Assembly (NCBI RefSeq): GCF_047948215.1
Contig: NC_134462.1
Location: 112,667,937-112,731,936 of the forward strand
Length of the DNA stretch: 64,000 bases
Source of the DNA: Lycorma delicatula
Lineage: Eukaryota > Arthropoda > Insecta > Hemiptera > Fulgoridae
Direction of reading: 5' to 3'
In this document: one piece after another, positions 36,962-49,470 of the stretch
How positions within the stretch are numbered: the stretch's first letter is position 1
How the letters are laid out: every line of letters starts with the position of its first letter
The notes under the pieces: generated by a model
Seen by the model: only the letters and a program-made list of their open reading frames with translations
What the model was told of the DNA's origin: nothing
Databases searched by the model: none
Program-made: the position numbers and the translations under genes

Positions 36962-38877
36962 CAGAGCGTGTCACAAGTATAGAAATCCCTCAACAACTTT
37001 AAAACTGTTCCAGATAGAATAATGTAACTTTCAGGATAAGACATCAGTCAATTACTACTTTACCTTTTGATGAGAAACAGAATTTTTCTTGGGGCCAACT
37101 CACGATATTTTAAATGATAACATCCTTTGTGTAATACATCATTTTAAAGGTCTCTTTAAGAAAGAAAACTGTATAAAGAAAAGGTTGGTACCATGTCTAT
37201 ACCCTAAATAGCAGCAGGATAAAGTTTGGATTTAAAAAAAAAATTATATTGATAAATTATCGAGGAACTGTTATCACAAATAAATAAATTTATAGAGATT
37301 TGATTAAATGGATAAATAAATTTATTTTTAAAAAAGTTACTTATTAAGTACAAAGTTTGCTTATTTACTTATATTTCATTTTAATAAAAGTTCAAATTGT
37401 CCTTCTTCTGTTGCTTGACAGTGTGCCAGTCAGTTGTAAAAGGATGATAATGCATTATTCAATGTTTCCCTAGTGATATTTTGCGCTAATTCTCGAATTC
37501 TACTTCGTAAGTCATCAATATCTTGGGGCTTATTACGATAAACAACACTTTTTAAGTGGCCCCACAGAAAGTAATCTGTGATAAGTCAAGTGATCTTGCT
37601 GGCCATTCTATTTGACCCCTTCAACCAATCCATCTTCCACAAAAAAAAAATGCATTTAAAATTTCACGAACCTGAAAACCAAAAATAAGGTACCAGTACT
37701 ATCTTGATGAAACCAAATATTTCAGAAGTTGAGGCCAACAACATTTTTAATGTTTAGAATGATATGGACAAGAAGCAAAGTCTCGTAATTCACTGCATTT
37801 AAATGTCCATCAATAAATATAGACCCTATCAATAATTCTCCAACAATATCTCATATACATTTACTTTATTTCTTTGTAAATAAACATTAACTTTATTTAC
37901 TTTGACTGGATACTGTGATTGTGCCTCACGATACTAGTGTGTGCATTAATCAGTCCTGTATTAACAATTATGACAGTTTACATTGCCATTCAAAAAAAAT
38001 GTGGCCCTATTGCTAAATTAGGATCTGCACAAATACTGTTCATCATAATTCCACAAAACTCAAGTGTTTGATCGTAAGTCATCTTCATTAAGTTCTTACA
38101 CCAGACGAATTTTAAAGGGTTTGAAATTTCATTTTTTAATGTTCAAATCACTGAACTTTGGCTAATATGTTCTCCTGCTCCTGTTCATGTTGAGGAATGA
38201 GGATTCTCAATAAATTCTGGCATAATCTCTAATGATTTTTTATTATTTGTTGTAGATTTAGGCCTCCATGGTTTTCTGCTATTATTAATGCTCTCCACTT
38301 CTTCAAATCATTTGATGGTTTTTGACATTGTACCCTTTGAAATATGGTTATGATTATTAAATGTTGCATTGAACAACTCATAAACTCTTCATTATAAGAC
38401 CTAACTATTACCAAAGCCTCTCATTCTTAAAAGTGCGACTCTCTACTCTTCACTACCTGACAAGTTAATAGTAATGTTACAGATAGTACAGAAAAAATTC
38501 AATAAAAAACAATTACAAAGAACGTAAAAAAACATGTAAATAACCTTTAATAAATGCAATAAAGGAAGTCAAAATCATTATCCAACCGATCACAATGAAT
38601 TCTCATAAGAAACTAAGAGAATAATAATGAAACACTCTAAAAGAAATTATACAATGAAGTAAACTTCATTTTTGCAACAATGGTAAGAGACCATCAATGA
38701 TCAGCTGATCAGCATGATTAGGTTACAGTACTTTTACTATCTGCCAAGAAGGGGCTGAAATTTTATTTCTTGTCAAAAGGTAAAGTAGTTGACTGATACA
38801 TTATGCTGAAAGTTACAGTGTTCTTCTGGAACAGTTTTAAAGTTGTTGAGGGGTTTCCATAATTTTGACTCGCTCTG
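36962..38877 (-). mobile_element. 1.9-kb IS630/mariner-type element with long terminal inverted repeats
   Basis: Both ends begin CAGAGCG and stay complementary for well over 50 nt (shared CCCTCAACAACTTTAAAACT), with weaker similarity to about 150 nt. A TA dinucleotide flanks each side (36960-36961, 38878-38879), the target duplication of IS630-Tc1-mariner elements. Minus-strand remnants include a helix-turn-helix-like frame (38229-38414), DYFLWGHLKSVVYRNKPQDI and DDLRSRIRELAQNITRETL (37440-37600). The transposase is broken by stops. It sits in the intron between exons c and d. Confidence 0.88.
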
Positions 38878-38879
38878 TA

Positions 38880-40740
38880 TGGATTATAAGGGGTCTGAAC
38901 TTTTTATAAGACATTAAAAGCATCCAGAAACCTAAAATATTTGTTTGTATCAATTGAAACCAACTATTTTGTTTAAGAAAATGGCAATTTACAGTAGTAC
39001 TATATTTAACGAGAGAAAGAATCATGCAAATGGTATCTTGTAAATAACTTGTTAGAAGGAAATCTAGATTTAAACTCAAGCACAGACGCCTTTCTCTACC
39101 ACTATTATCTTTCAGAAGAGAAATAATGTTTGCAAAACTCTGTTTGATGCTAACTGTTAAGGAAATTTTTCAGTTAAATATAAAGTTTGGGGAGCAATGC
39201 AAGTGAAATTTTGTTTCAAAATGGAAAAAAACTGTTTTTATAAAAATTTGCAGCAAAATATTTATGGAGGGAATTACATGCAACCACACAGTTTCACAAA
39301 TTCTTAGACACAAACAGCATGTAGAAGCATTTCAAACATGAGGGCTATAATAATCACAGTTGTTTTTTTTTTATTATATTATAAGAGTGTCTTTAACAGT
39401 CTGTTCAATAAAACCAAAAGAATAATGAAAGCCATTTATTATTTACTGGTAATGAATTTGATGAAATTAAAAAAAAAAACAACTTAACTGTGGAAAAACA
39501 AGACACTAATGCTACACAACAGCAATGTATCCATGTATTTGTTGCTTATTATACATATATTTTTGATGAAGAATCATCATAATTTTTAACAAATTCTATT
39601 TCTTTAAATTCAATTTTTCACACAAAGGAAAAAATACTTTAATTCTTTCACTCATTTACTCAACTTCAAATGAAATTGACAGAATCTGTCTTCACCACTT
39701 AATTTGACTTTAATCCATGTCTGTTAATTTTCTCCTTTTGTTGTTTTATTTGATTATAACTTTGAGTTCACAGAAATAACACTAATAAGTTTCTGAGATG
39801 TTCTGCTACCTTGAAAAAATTATGAAATTACATTTTTGAACAGTCAGCTGCTCATAGTCATATTGTTTTTGTTTGTTTCAATTCTAATTTTGTATAAAGT
39901 GATATTTCTGTTTTGTTTTAGATGTGATAAATAGTTATTTAAAATATTATTAACCAGAAACTTTTATTTATTTTCATTTACATACGAACAGGTTTTTAAC
40001 AATTTTTTATTTACATTTTAATAATAAACTGCTTATTTTGTTATAGGTTTCCTATTCAATATAATTTTAAAAGTAACAACTATAAAAAACTGCTTCACAA
40101 AAGATGTTTTATACAACAAATATTGTATAATTTTAAAAAGGCATTTTATATAAATTTTTATATAAAAAGCTGACAACAAAGTTGTAATAATTTCCTGGCA
40201 TTGGTTATTTATTCTTATATAGTGAAAAAGTAATTTACAGAAAAAAAAGTTTTCTAAGATTTTTCTTTTTGGGGTGAGGGGGTAATTTATGATAAATTTT
40301 TATTGTAAAATTATCATTACATGTTTAATTAACTAAACTAAAAAGTTTTAAAAATTAAAAAAAAATCTGCTTTTTATGCTCCCCACCTCCTTCAAAATCA
40401 CCTTCCAAGAAAAGTTTTTGATTTTTGTTTACTATGTTAAATGGAAGAAACAAAAAATAATATTAAAAGTATTAATAATACTTTTTTTTGTTTATCTTAA
40501 CTTTTAATATTATTAAAAGCATCAAGAATCAATCCATAAAAAACCATGTGTAATTTTTTTTGCCAATAATACAGTACAGGAAAGAGCCCAAAATTAATAA
40601 GCAGTAAAAATGAAAAGGTAAACTTTGTTTATTGTGGTATGTTACAGCAAAATACAAATAACAATCAATCCTTTTCATTCTTTACTCAAACTTTAATCTA
40701 CAAAAAAACACATCTGTTTACCAATAATTTGTTTGATTAC
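38880..40740. other. ASCC3 intron, nothing recognised
   Basis: AT-rich with T and A runs. No exon or transposase motif was seen. Confidence 0.5.
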
Positions 40741-40853
40741 CTGCCTTAATGTACGAGCAACAAGGGCTTCCACAACAGGACCTCTATCACCGTGCAATAG
40801 ATGTACTTCATCAATAATTAATAGTTTAACAAGACTTGTGAGTGCTATATCAC
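40741..40853 (-). CDS. ASCC3: ASCC3 exon c: DEVH box
   Basis: Intact 113-nt exon, entered in phase 1 (completing a Gly codon with the last base of exon b) and left in phase 0 before GTAATC. It encodes the DExH-box [18 protein letters not shown] and runs to LRQ. The DEVH residues are the Mg-ATP hydrolysis motif of cassette 1. No lesion was seen. Confidence 0.93.
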
Positions 40854-40965
40854 CTGTTAATAAAAAGAAAATTATTAGAATAACACTTTAAAAAAAAGAA
40901 ATAAATGTTTAATAGAAAGACAGTCAGTTTAATATTTAACTGCTATAATCATAACTGAAAATTAC

Positions 40966-41148
40966 CAGTTCCTTTTCTTGTAACCACATCCCATTTTTCT
41001 GGTGTAGTAACAAGCATCTGAGTTTGTAATATTTCTGCCTTAATTAACTGCATAATTCACATACTTGAACCCCTAATGGTCCTAATTTCCGATTAAAGTT
41101 TGCAGTCATTTCAGCAGCTAATGCTTTCATTGGAGCAATGTAAACTAT
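40966..41148 (-). pseudogene. ASCC3: ASCC3 exon b with 10-nt deletion
   Basis: The exon reads IVYIAPMKALAAEMTANF and continues to VCEL, then hits TAA at 41044-41046. In another frame it resumes as [20 protein letters not shown]. The residues TGD, expected between VCEL and MQ in this family (the conserved TGD loop of RecA1), are missing. The observed length is 183 nt. The flanking phases (0 in, 1 out) require 1 modulo 3, and restoring 10 nt (193) fits, so the deletion is supported by phase as well as by homology. Acceptor TTGCAG and donor GTAATT are intact. Confidence 0.88.
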
Positions 41149-41599
41149 CTGCAAAACATTATAAAATTCAAAATTATTAATTTTATCAAATAAAATTCTA
41201 AAATATACAGGTGTTACACATTATAAATATATTATATGTAAAAATACAGAATTTACAAACTGCAAGATGTCTTTTGAGTCTTTATTAATTTATAGTCTTA
41301 ATTTTTAACTGTAACTTATTACGTTACAAATGCAGTAATAATAGTTTTAAATGAAAAAAAGCATCTTATCAGTTCTACCGATAAATATTTTATTCTGAAA
41401 GTAGTAAAATTATAGTTAACAACATTGCAAAATGTAAATATACCCAATAACAGAATGAAATTTCTATGAACATTACACTACCTTAAGATCATGAATTACC
41501 TAGTGGTTCATTATTTTCTAGAAGTGAACAATGTAGTGACCAAAACAGATAACATATAACACAAAAATATGTTACTTTTGACAGTAAATTTATATGAAA

Positions 41600-41759
41600 C
41601 AAAAGAATATCAATAGGAATGCTTCTGCCAGTAGTCAAGGCTGAAATTTATACAGATAAATTTTAAAAACGACATACAAAATAAAATACAATTCTGGATG
41701 AGATATGTGGATGACATATATGTAATTTACAAAATAAAATCAACTATGAGTACATTTTC
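41600..41759 (+). mobile_element. Penelope-like reverse transcriptase fragment
   Basis: The plus strand encodes, with one shift, VVKAEIYTDKF and WMRYVDDIYVIYKIKSTMST. YVDD at about 41703-41714 is the catalytic box of reverse transcriptases, and the SPVVAEIYxxxF…RYVDD layout is that of Penelope-like elements. It is cut off by a SINE immediately downstream. Confidence 0.7.
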
Positions 41760-41894
41760 TTTAACCTCTGAGACCACCATTAGGTATTGCTTCAGAGGAT
41801 GAGATGAATGACAATTATTGTGTGAAAATCCCATGCCTGACCAGGATTTGAACCCGGTCCCTCTGGATGAAAGGCTCGCACCACAGAGACCAGC
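41760..41894 (-). mobile_element. tRNA-derived SINE (family A)
   Basis: Minus-strand copy: the head (GCTGGTCTCTGTGGTGCGAG, CTTTCATCCAGAGGGACC, box B GGTTCAAATCC) and the tail CATCCTCTGAAGCAATACC are all present. It abuts the Penelope-like fragment. Confidence 0.88.
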
Positions 41895-43977
41895 ATTTGA
41901 AACTGAAGAGAATGAGAATATGAATATTCTATTTATAAGAAATATACTTTACAAATATATTGATGGTACTGAAACAGGTGTCAAATTAAATTTACAAATA
42001 ATTATAATATTTAATTAATGTAAAAATAATAATTGCACAGGACAATTTATTTAAATTGATACAATATTAAGAGGAATTTGTAACTGTAATAAGTATATTT
42101 ATTTTCCACTCTGAGTCCCAGACCTTAAAATCTGATTACTCTCAATAAACAATCAGATGCAATTTTTTCTCTTAGTTCATAATTTTAAATATTATTATCA
42201 TTACTCAAATAATAACATCATATCTAATAATTAAGAATTACAACTGAAGATAATTCAATAATCATTTCATCAAAAGATATCACTCAAGTAATTTTTGAAA
42301 GTTCCACCAAAAAAAAAATCTTTGAATTATCATTTGATCATTCATTTTTTGAATTATCTTTTAGATAGTGCTACGATTCCAACTTAATAGTTGATTAAAT
42401 TTATTGTGATCTTGATACTAATTTTAGGAATCTAAATACATTTATCAATACCACCAAAAATAAATAATATTTAGGTTTTTCCAAATAAACAATCTACTTC
42501 ATAACATAACCAAAAAAAATTCATAATCTTTTATTCTTATATAATAATATAATATATTCTGCTTACTTTTAAATAACGAATGAAAACGTTTATTCAGTGT
42601 TAACATTAAATGACTGTGTTCTATTAAATAAGTATAATTAAATACTTAATTCTATTATACTAATTCTTTAATTCTATTAAATAAGTTCACAAAATTAAGA
42701 GAACTCCTGAATACCTAGTTTTTTAACTTCATTCAGAACACTAAAAGCAGATTTGGAGCTGCCTACATAAAAAAAATGTATCCCCTTGAGTCTATTCAAC
42801 TTATATGCTAAAAAAATATATTTAACTAGCCAGTCAGGGCTCACTTTGCTCGCCTGACCGTCTAGCCAGAGAGCTCCAACGCTGGACTCCTGCAGTGTTC
42901 ATTACCCTCATGAGTCTGAGAATAATAATGATAATTAACAACTTAATTTCAGGCTTTAAAAAACCTGAAAGAGAAACTAAACTACAAAAGACAAAATAGT
43001 AGTAACTATGTTAACAGAAGTACACACACCTTTGACAACAAAAAATGAGTAATAATGAAACTATCAGCTTTATATATAGCATTACGTAATATAAGCCAAA
43101 CATTCAAATACAAATCAAAGTTATAGAAACAAATTAAAACAAAATGTTTCAAATAATATAAAATAAAACTTCACTATGATTTGGATAAAACAATTTCAAT
43201 ATTGAGATTATCAACTGCTCTCACTGATAAAATAACTCCAGAAAAAATATGTAATTATAAAACTGAATTGCTAAAAATGAATAAACTACAATCAAAAAAT
43301 AATACAGCAACAACAAACAAAAGTTACTCCAGTGCAATTTCTGAACCATTGGGCAAACTCTCACCTTATTAAAATATAATGAATTACTTGTGTCCCTCTC
43401 CTACAAATTCATCCATTTCATAAATAAAACACTAATTCACACTTATATACATTAACTATTCAATTATAAATTAACGATCAACATAAAGAAGGAACATGGC
43501 AACAAATATTTTAATGCTGATGAAAATTATCATCCTGCATAAAGGATCAGCCCAAATACTGGAGCAGGACAGTGTTTCATGTGAGAGATTACTTTTTCGT
43601 GTGAAAAATATCTTCTATCGTTAGCTGCAAAGAATTCCATAAATATACAAATTTTAAATATATAATAAACCTAAGCATTAGATTTTAGCATCTAAACATA
43701 ATTTATGCAGTAGCTTTTATTTTTTGTCAAAAAGATTTTTCCCTAGAATAACTACTTTAATATTCCAAGAGATGCATTTCCTGACTTAGATACAAAGATA
43801 AATGAAAAATGGTAATATCACATGAAGAGTTTTCTAGAGGAAGAAAGCCCTTTTAAATATACTCTAAATTACTGAAGTTTTACAAAATTAATAGAAAACT
43901 TGAAATTACTATTTTTAAGTTTTACTTAATATATCAGAAGAATATATTACACTAAAAAACATAAAAAAGATTATAAC
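41895..43977. other. ASCC3 intron with one GC-richer patch
   Basis: 42830-42905 is less AT-rich with inverted GTCAGGG…CCTGAC, resembling a transposon scrap. Otherwise AT-rich with nothing assignable. Confidence 0.45.
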
Positions 43978-44178
43978 CTTGAATTTATCTTTTTGAATGA
44001 CGCCTTTATCAATGAATTGTCGAATTGTATGTACAACTGTCAGTAGAGCAACATTCGTTTTACCGGCACCAGTGGGCGCACATATTAATAGATTTTCATT
44101 TGTATGATACGCTGAATAAAACACAACAGACTGTATTCTGTTCAATTTTTTAACACCATTAAATGCCATCTGTCCAAC
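43978..44178 (-). CDS. ASCC3: ASCC3 exon a: Walker A of helicase cassette 1
   Basis: The exon has 67 intact codons. An acceptor (…TACAG) precedes it and the donor GTTATA follows; it is phase 0 at both ends. It encodes the Q-motif region LNRIQS and the ATP-binding loop APTGAGKT, followed by the helix leading to KDKFK. In ASCC3 this opens RecA domain 1 of the first cassette. No upstream exon (the N-terminal roughly 450 residues of the family) could be found in the following 20 kb. An upstream part beyond the window or lost by rearrangement are both possible. Confidence 0.93.
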
Positions 44179-46379
44179 CTGTATTTACAGAACATCAACA
44201 TAAGTAATAACAGATATGATAAATTAAACACCTTTCCACCAGTGTGTAACATTTTAAAAAAAAATGTATGTTGACATTAAATACAAATTAAAACTTAACA
44301 CAATATACAACATTTTTATTAATAAACGTACTGATCAAATTAAAATTAATACATTATTTCTTTTAACTTTAATACAATGACAAGCAATAAAATTTAATTT
44401 CCAGTATGCCATACATGCATAATATTTCATTCTAACTTCAGTAGCACGCAGTATGATATCTGTACCAACACATTTCATACATAAAATTTTTTGGAAAGTT
44501 CATTTAATATCTCCAAAACAGCATTGCAATGACCATTTTATGCATGTGTACCAACTTTCCATATTTTTTAAGTAAGGTAATGTAATTATAAATTTCAGTT
44601 TTTTACTAGAAATGGGTGAAATATGACAATGGCTGAAATTCATCATTGTTAAGATATGTAAATATATTATCAAAAACCCCCATGAGTGAAAGAAAATTAA
44701 GAAAATGGGCCAGAAAAATTCAACGGAGAGCTGGAGAATAAGCATAGCAAGGCAGTCATTTGTGATTACTGATTTTTGCTTTTAAGAACAGTTGGTTCAT
44801 TATTTCCTCCCTTGTCTTGTCTTTTCCTGAAATTTCAAGGACAGTTCTTTATGAAATAGTGTCATACCATTTGAGCAACTCAAAGTTGTGTTCATGCAAG
44901 ATACCAAAGGTGCCTGCTCGGCACCACAAAACTAAATAAGCTGGCAAGTATTAACCATTCTGCTGAAGTATAGGGAGGAAGACTTAAGCCACAATTTTAA
45001 TAGTGAAGAGATATAAGTGTTTCATGGCAATGTAAATTAAAACCAGCTTTTATTTTAAGGACAATAATGAAAACAAGAGAACAGTACAGAAATATTTGCT
45101 TTAAAAGTGGCTATACCTAAGATGAGACTATTCAAAAATTGGTACCCGGTTTCCATAAATGCATCTGTGAAAGTTGGAAACTATATAAAATAGTTTAAGG
45201 CTGCAGTTGATGAAATTAAAATAAATTAAAAACAAAAATCAATTTATAATTTTTTTTAATAATTTAATGATACTTACTTTTCAAATATGGTTGGTAACAT
45301 TCCAAATTGCCCCTAATAAAAGAGGGGATTTCCCCTATTTTAAACAATTCTAGTAGTAACAACACTTCTATCCCATTTTAGACATAGTAAAAAAAGAGAA
45401 CGGTTTTTTTATTAATCAAATATTGTGTTTTTTTTTCAAGTAATAAATTTTTTGTTTCTCAGAAATTTCATGAAAAATATATATTATAAACAGTAGATGA
45501 GAAAATTATGTAAAAATATTTCCTTTGAACAATCAAAATTATGGAGTATCCCCTGAAACAAAGTGTTCTGAAGCCACTACCACTATTCTGAAATATATTT
45601 TTAGTTACTTTTTAATCAAAATTGGAAAAAATATAAAAACCTGTAATTATTTAAGAAGTTTTATTCTGTAGAACTAACTAGTAAGCTGGGAGTTCTGTAA
45701 AACTAAAAGCTACAAGGTTTGCAAAGCTAATGTAATGGTAATTGGAACTTTTTTCTGACCTGGAGTAATATAATAATAACATATCAGGTACATACATTTC
45801 ACAAACTAATGAATGAACTGCATAGAGAAGCAAGATATAAACAAATAAATCTTCTACAGTATTAAATAATACCAGAAACTGCAGATATAATTAGTAAACA
45901 TGGCTTTCTTATAATAATTTTAATACATTTCACAATCTAGTACTGATCATGGAAAGTGTGAAATCTTTCCCCTTTTTTCTTATCAACACACTACTGCTTT
46001 CCAAACAGGCATTGGTTGCCACAGGTTTAGCAACTAAGAAATGCCAACAACACAAAATTTTTTATACGAAGAAACTGATTAGGCATTTTTTGTTAAAAAA
46101 AAAAACAACCAATAAAACATTAGTTTTTCATTCAATTAGTATGCAGTTTTTAATTATAATTATGTAATTTAATAGATAAATTACATAATAAAATACAAAA
46201 TTTTCATAAAAGATAACATAAAATTAAACAAAAGCAACGGTGATAATGCCTACACTAAAATCAAGTATAACATAAATTATAGAAATTTCAACAGAATACT
46301 TAAATTATTTGGTTTAAAAACTGCACATATAACTAATAATAAAATATTTAAATAATACAGATCCATCTAAAGTAATAAT
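44179..46379. other. no gene recognised
   Basis: The expected N-terminal ASCC3 exons were looked for on the minus strand and not found. 44470-45190 is less AT-rich and may be an unassigned transposon. Confidence 0.45.
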
Positions 46380-46741
46380 TTTAGATAACAAGGCATATAT
46401 AGCTTAAAATGTGCAAATTGTGAATTAAAATACATTGGCAAGACCAATCGGTCATTCTCAATTAGAATACGAGAAAACATATCAATGGTATAAAAAAAAA
46501 AGTCAAATAGATAAATGTAATTTTGCTAAGTATATTATAAATAACAACCATAATTATAAACCAGATAATTTTATTAACATTCTTGATTTTTCAAATAATA
46601 TACACATTACCAATAACTTAGAAAAGTACCATATATATATATATATATATCTTAATAACGATTATTAATAAATGTACAAACAAGATTTGAAAATGATAAA
46701 TTATATGAACAAGTACTAGACAATAACTATAAAGTGAGCTG
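46380..46741 (+). mobile_element. Penelope-like element, GIY-YIG C-terminus
   Basis: The plus strand reads CANCELKYIGKTNRSFSIRI (GIY-YIG start and first Arg-containing helix), then SQIDKCNFAKYIINNNHNYK, DNFINILDFSNNIHITNNLE, and after an expanded (AT)n tract (46630-46648) that shifts the frame LINVQTRFENDKLYEQVLDN to a natural TGA at about 46740. The GIY-YIG endonuclease nicks DNA for Penelope retrotransposition. Upstream RT sequence is absent; frames are broken at A runs. Confidence 0.85.
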
Positions 46742-46910
46742 ACCATACCAGTCATTCCCATTTTACCATTACGGTAGAGACATTCATTATGACAGGACAT
46801 TAAGTTGACACAATTTTAACACATGACGACCACCTTTATATATCTTACACACTTTATATAACAATTCTACTCCTGACGACAAAATTTTAATTAATAAAAA
46901 AAAAAATTAA

Positions 46911-46949
46911 GTTCCTGAAGATGGAATTCGTTTCCGAAAGCGCTAGGAC
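46911..46949 (+). ncRNA. candidate hammerhead ribozyme of a Penelope-like end
   Basis: Core order is right: stem I GTTC, CTGAAGA (CUGANGA, 46915-46921), stem II GGAA/TTCC around TTCGT with one bulged T, GAA (46936-46938), stem III AGC/GCT, A at the cleavage position (46945), and GGAC closing stem I with one G-U pair. Stem III has no loop, so it could only form in a dimer, as known for minimal Penelope-type hammerheads. Position about 170 nt after the GIY-YIG stop fits. Activity is not shown. Confidence 0.55.
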
Positions 46950-46989
46950 ACATTAAAATATTGTTGGTAAGTGGGTTTTACATTTTAAT

Positions 46990-47589
46990 TATTTATTTTT
47001 CTATTTCTTTAGTAATTTTATTTAGGAACAAAATATTTATTAATATAATACAAGATTGTCATTTCTAATTTGTTCCATTAACTTTTAAACAAATAAAGGC
47101 AAATGTATACCTCACATGTTATAAGTCTCATTTATATTGAAGAAGAGAAAAATGTTATTTTGCACAAGATGGCATCAAATGATCCATTATATTTGAAGTT
47201 TAAAAATCTTTATGTATAAAAAGCAGCAAAACTGCTCATTTTAGGCTCGGACATTGTAGAAAAAAAAACACCGAACTAACGAATAAATCTGAATATTTTA
47301 CGGATCACGGTAACTAAAACTACAACTAACACTATAACTGAAACTCTAATTTCATAAAATAATATTATACCTATAAAAAATCCCTTATAAACGCACGGAG
47401 TAACCAAAACATAACCATGAATGCACAGAACACGCTTCTGTTTACATCTGAGATTATCGGAATTTTGAAATCGATTATTCTCTAAAATACGTATCATAAA
47501 ATGAAAACAACCTAGACTATCGATATCTACTAATTGTAAGCTTTAACAAAAGATACTATACGTGCGCTATAGCAATAACCAAAAAATAT
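46990..47589. other. no gene recognised
   Basis: AT-rich spacer between the Penelope-like end and the LINE remnant. Confidence 0.5.
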
Positions 47590-48560
47590 ATGAACATAAA
47601 AACTACATACCGATATATACCGTTTTTAAAGGTTAATATTGATTTTCAGGTTAATAGCTTTTTACATATTTTATTAGGGTATATTAATCAATCTAAATCT
47701 GTTATTTATTTTAAGCCATGGATAACAGTTGGGCTGTGCATTATTATTTCTCAGACAGATTATACAAAAAATGGCATAAAAATTCTCAGCCACAAAAAGA
47801 TAGATGTGTAGAGTACGGCAGCTAAAATTCAACATTTTAAAAATATGAGGGAATTACTTGCTAATAATCAATGTAACATTATAAACCACTATACTGTTTA
47901 TGCCTACTATTAAAAATATAATGTGTAAATGGTAACGTTTCCGATTTTTAATGAATATTGTTCTTGGACCTGTTATATCTGTAATCTTTATTAATGACCA
48001 ATTTTTGCATAAATTTTATGGTAACTACAACTTTTGCAGGTGATACTGCTCTAGTACATTCATCTAAAAATCTTTATAGATTGTAAATTTAAGCTTACAG
48101 TTTTATGTCAATACATTAGCTCTTAATCCTTTAAAACATTTAAATCTGGTTTAAAAACCCAATGTCTAACTTTTATCGTCTGCTTCCAACTTATTAGCTC
48201 CAATAATATACCGTAATGGTGATTGAGCTCATATTCAATTAAAATGCAACTGATCAATCATCTCGGGTGAATTTTATTAAATACTTAGGGTTGATGGTAG
48301 ATGACAAATTATCATTTGCACATACAAAGTGAAAAGCTATTAGCTTTTATGTACTAAAAAATTCTACCGCACAAGAAATATTTTACCAGTACTGTCCTTC
48401 AACATATCTACTTTGCATACTTTTATTATGGATAGCATTACTGGGGATCAGTGTAAGAAAGACTGATACGTGGATTATGGCAGCTAAAAAATGTTCTAAA
48501 AATGAGGGAATTTTACCTGCCAAGAATCAGTGGAGAATTGTAAATCAGAAGACGTCTATC
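47590..48560 (+). mobile_element. Jockey/CR1-like LINE remnant, linker and reverse transcriptase
   Basis: Plus-strand pieces in order: KPWITVGLCIIISQ then YTKNGIK (endonuclease-RT linker, about 47717-47780), VIFINDQFLHKFYG and FAGDTALVHSSKNLY (RT catalytic FADD region with D to G, about 47980-48080), FVKYLGLMVDDKLSFAHTK (about 48270-48330) and the YG…WG block near 48420. Frames break repeatedly. Confidence 0.75.
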
Positions 48561-49029
48561 AAAAATGTGTGTATATGGTAATACTGTTTCCAATTGTGGA
48601 ATTGCTAATACTTTGTTGGAATATTTAATGAAGTTATCGGTAGTACTGGTACTGTGAATGATGTAAAATTATCATGTTTAATTCTTCCAGTTTCACTTAA
48701 ATCCTATTAGTTATGAGCTTTATGTATGTGTAAAATCTCAAACCAGGTAAATGTTCACGTATTGATAAGATCTCTTCTGTTCTGGCTAAGGAAACTTCTG
48801 TTCCAGTAATCCCTATATTATCTGCTATATGCTATATATAATAATAGTCTAACGGTAAACTTCCTTCTGCCCTGAAATTGTTCTACTTCATAAACCACAT
48901 TCTTTAAACGTGTTTGGGAACTATTGGCCAATTTTATTTTTTCAAAATTGCTAGAAAAACTATATAAAAAAAAATTTGATTAGTTTATGCAAAAATATAG
49001 AGGGCGGAGTACTGAATTTGCAATGAATG

Positions 49030-49470
49030 AGTTTAAAACTGCTGTTTATTCTTAGTTAATTCAGCAGATAGTTATTATTTCTTAATATTCATAAAGCAGT
49101 TGATACAGTTAATAATTTGCTTTTATTAGATAAAATGTGTAATGCTGAAATTAAGTCTGTTTAAAAATGTTTTGCGTATTATCTGGAGGGTCAGTTCTTA
49201 AGAACATATTCATTCTATTTGCAGTCTTTATTAATGATCTGTTTTCACATAAATCTTTTGATTTAAATATCAAATATCTAATTTTTTAATTAGGTGTTTG
49301 ATATTGATTAATAATAAAATCTATTTTTTTTTTTTTTATTATCTGCTTCCAGCTTATTAGATCCATTAATATACCATATTGTTGATTGTAATTACATTCA
49401 GTTCTAATGCAACTGTGAATTTTATTAAATATTTAGGGTTACTGGTAGAAGACAATTATCAAGAAATTTT
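49030..49470 (+). mobile_element. second LINE remnant of the same type
   Basis: The plus strand reads LNIHKAVDTVNNLLLLDKMC (counterpart of DIHKAFDTVNHDLL), YYLEGQFLRT, then FINDLFSHKSFD in another frame and FIKYLGLLVEDN near 49430. It has an internal deletion relative to a full RT. Confidence 0.7.

Larger units (their letters stand above)
9303..44178 (-). pseudogene. ASCC3: ASCC3-like helicase locus, rearranged and disabled
   Basis: ASCC3 is a large Ski2-like DExH helicase. In animals it works in the ASC-1 complex, in alkylation repair with ALKBH3 and in resolving collided ribosomes. Fourteen exons or exon pieces are readable here, with GT-AG borders and matching phases. They cover helicase cassette 1, the end of cassette 2 and the C-terminal Sec63 module. 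SNRNP200/Brr2 is a close paralogue, but segments such as NFYKKFLYEPFPVESSLL and YIMSDTYLGL followed by a frameshifted DQQY fit ASCC3 better. Exons f and g lie on the opposite strand inside the locus. Roughly 800 residues between exons g and h (first Sec63 module and most of cassette 2) and all exons upstream of the first helicase exon are not found. Five exons carry coding lesions. I infer a pseudogene; assembly error is the alternative, because splice sites and most exons remain clean. Confidence 0.85.

Noticed and set aside
41050..41066. A 17-nt intron (GTATGT…GCAG) explaining the gap in exon b
   Set aside because: Far too short for a spliceosomal intron, and its bases encode expected residues on both sides of the missing TGD.
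44500..44745. 81-codon minus-strand frame as an upstream ASCC3 exon
   Set aside because: Its residues do not resemble the ASCC3 N-terminus and no splice sites frame it.
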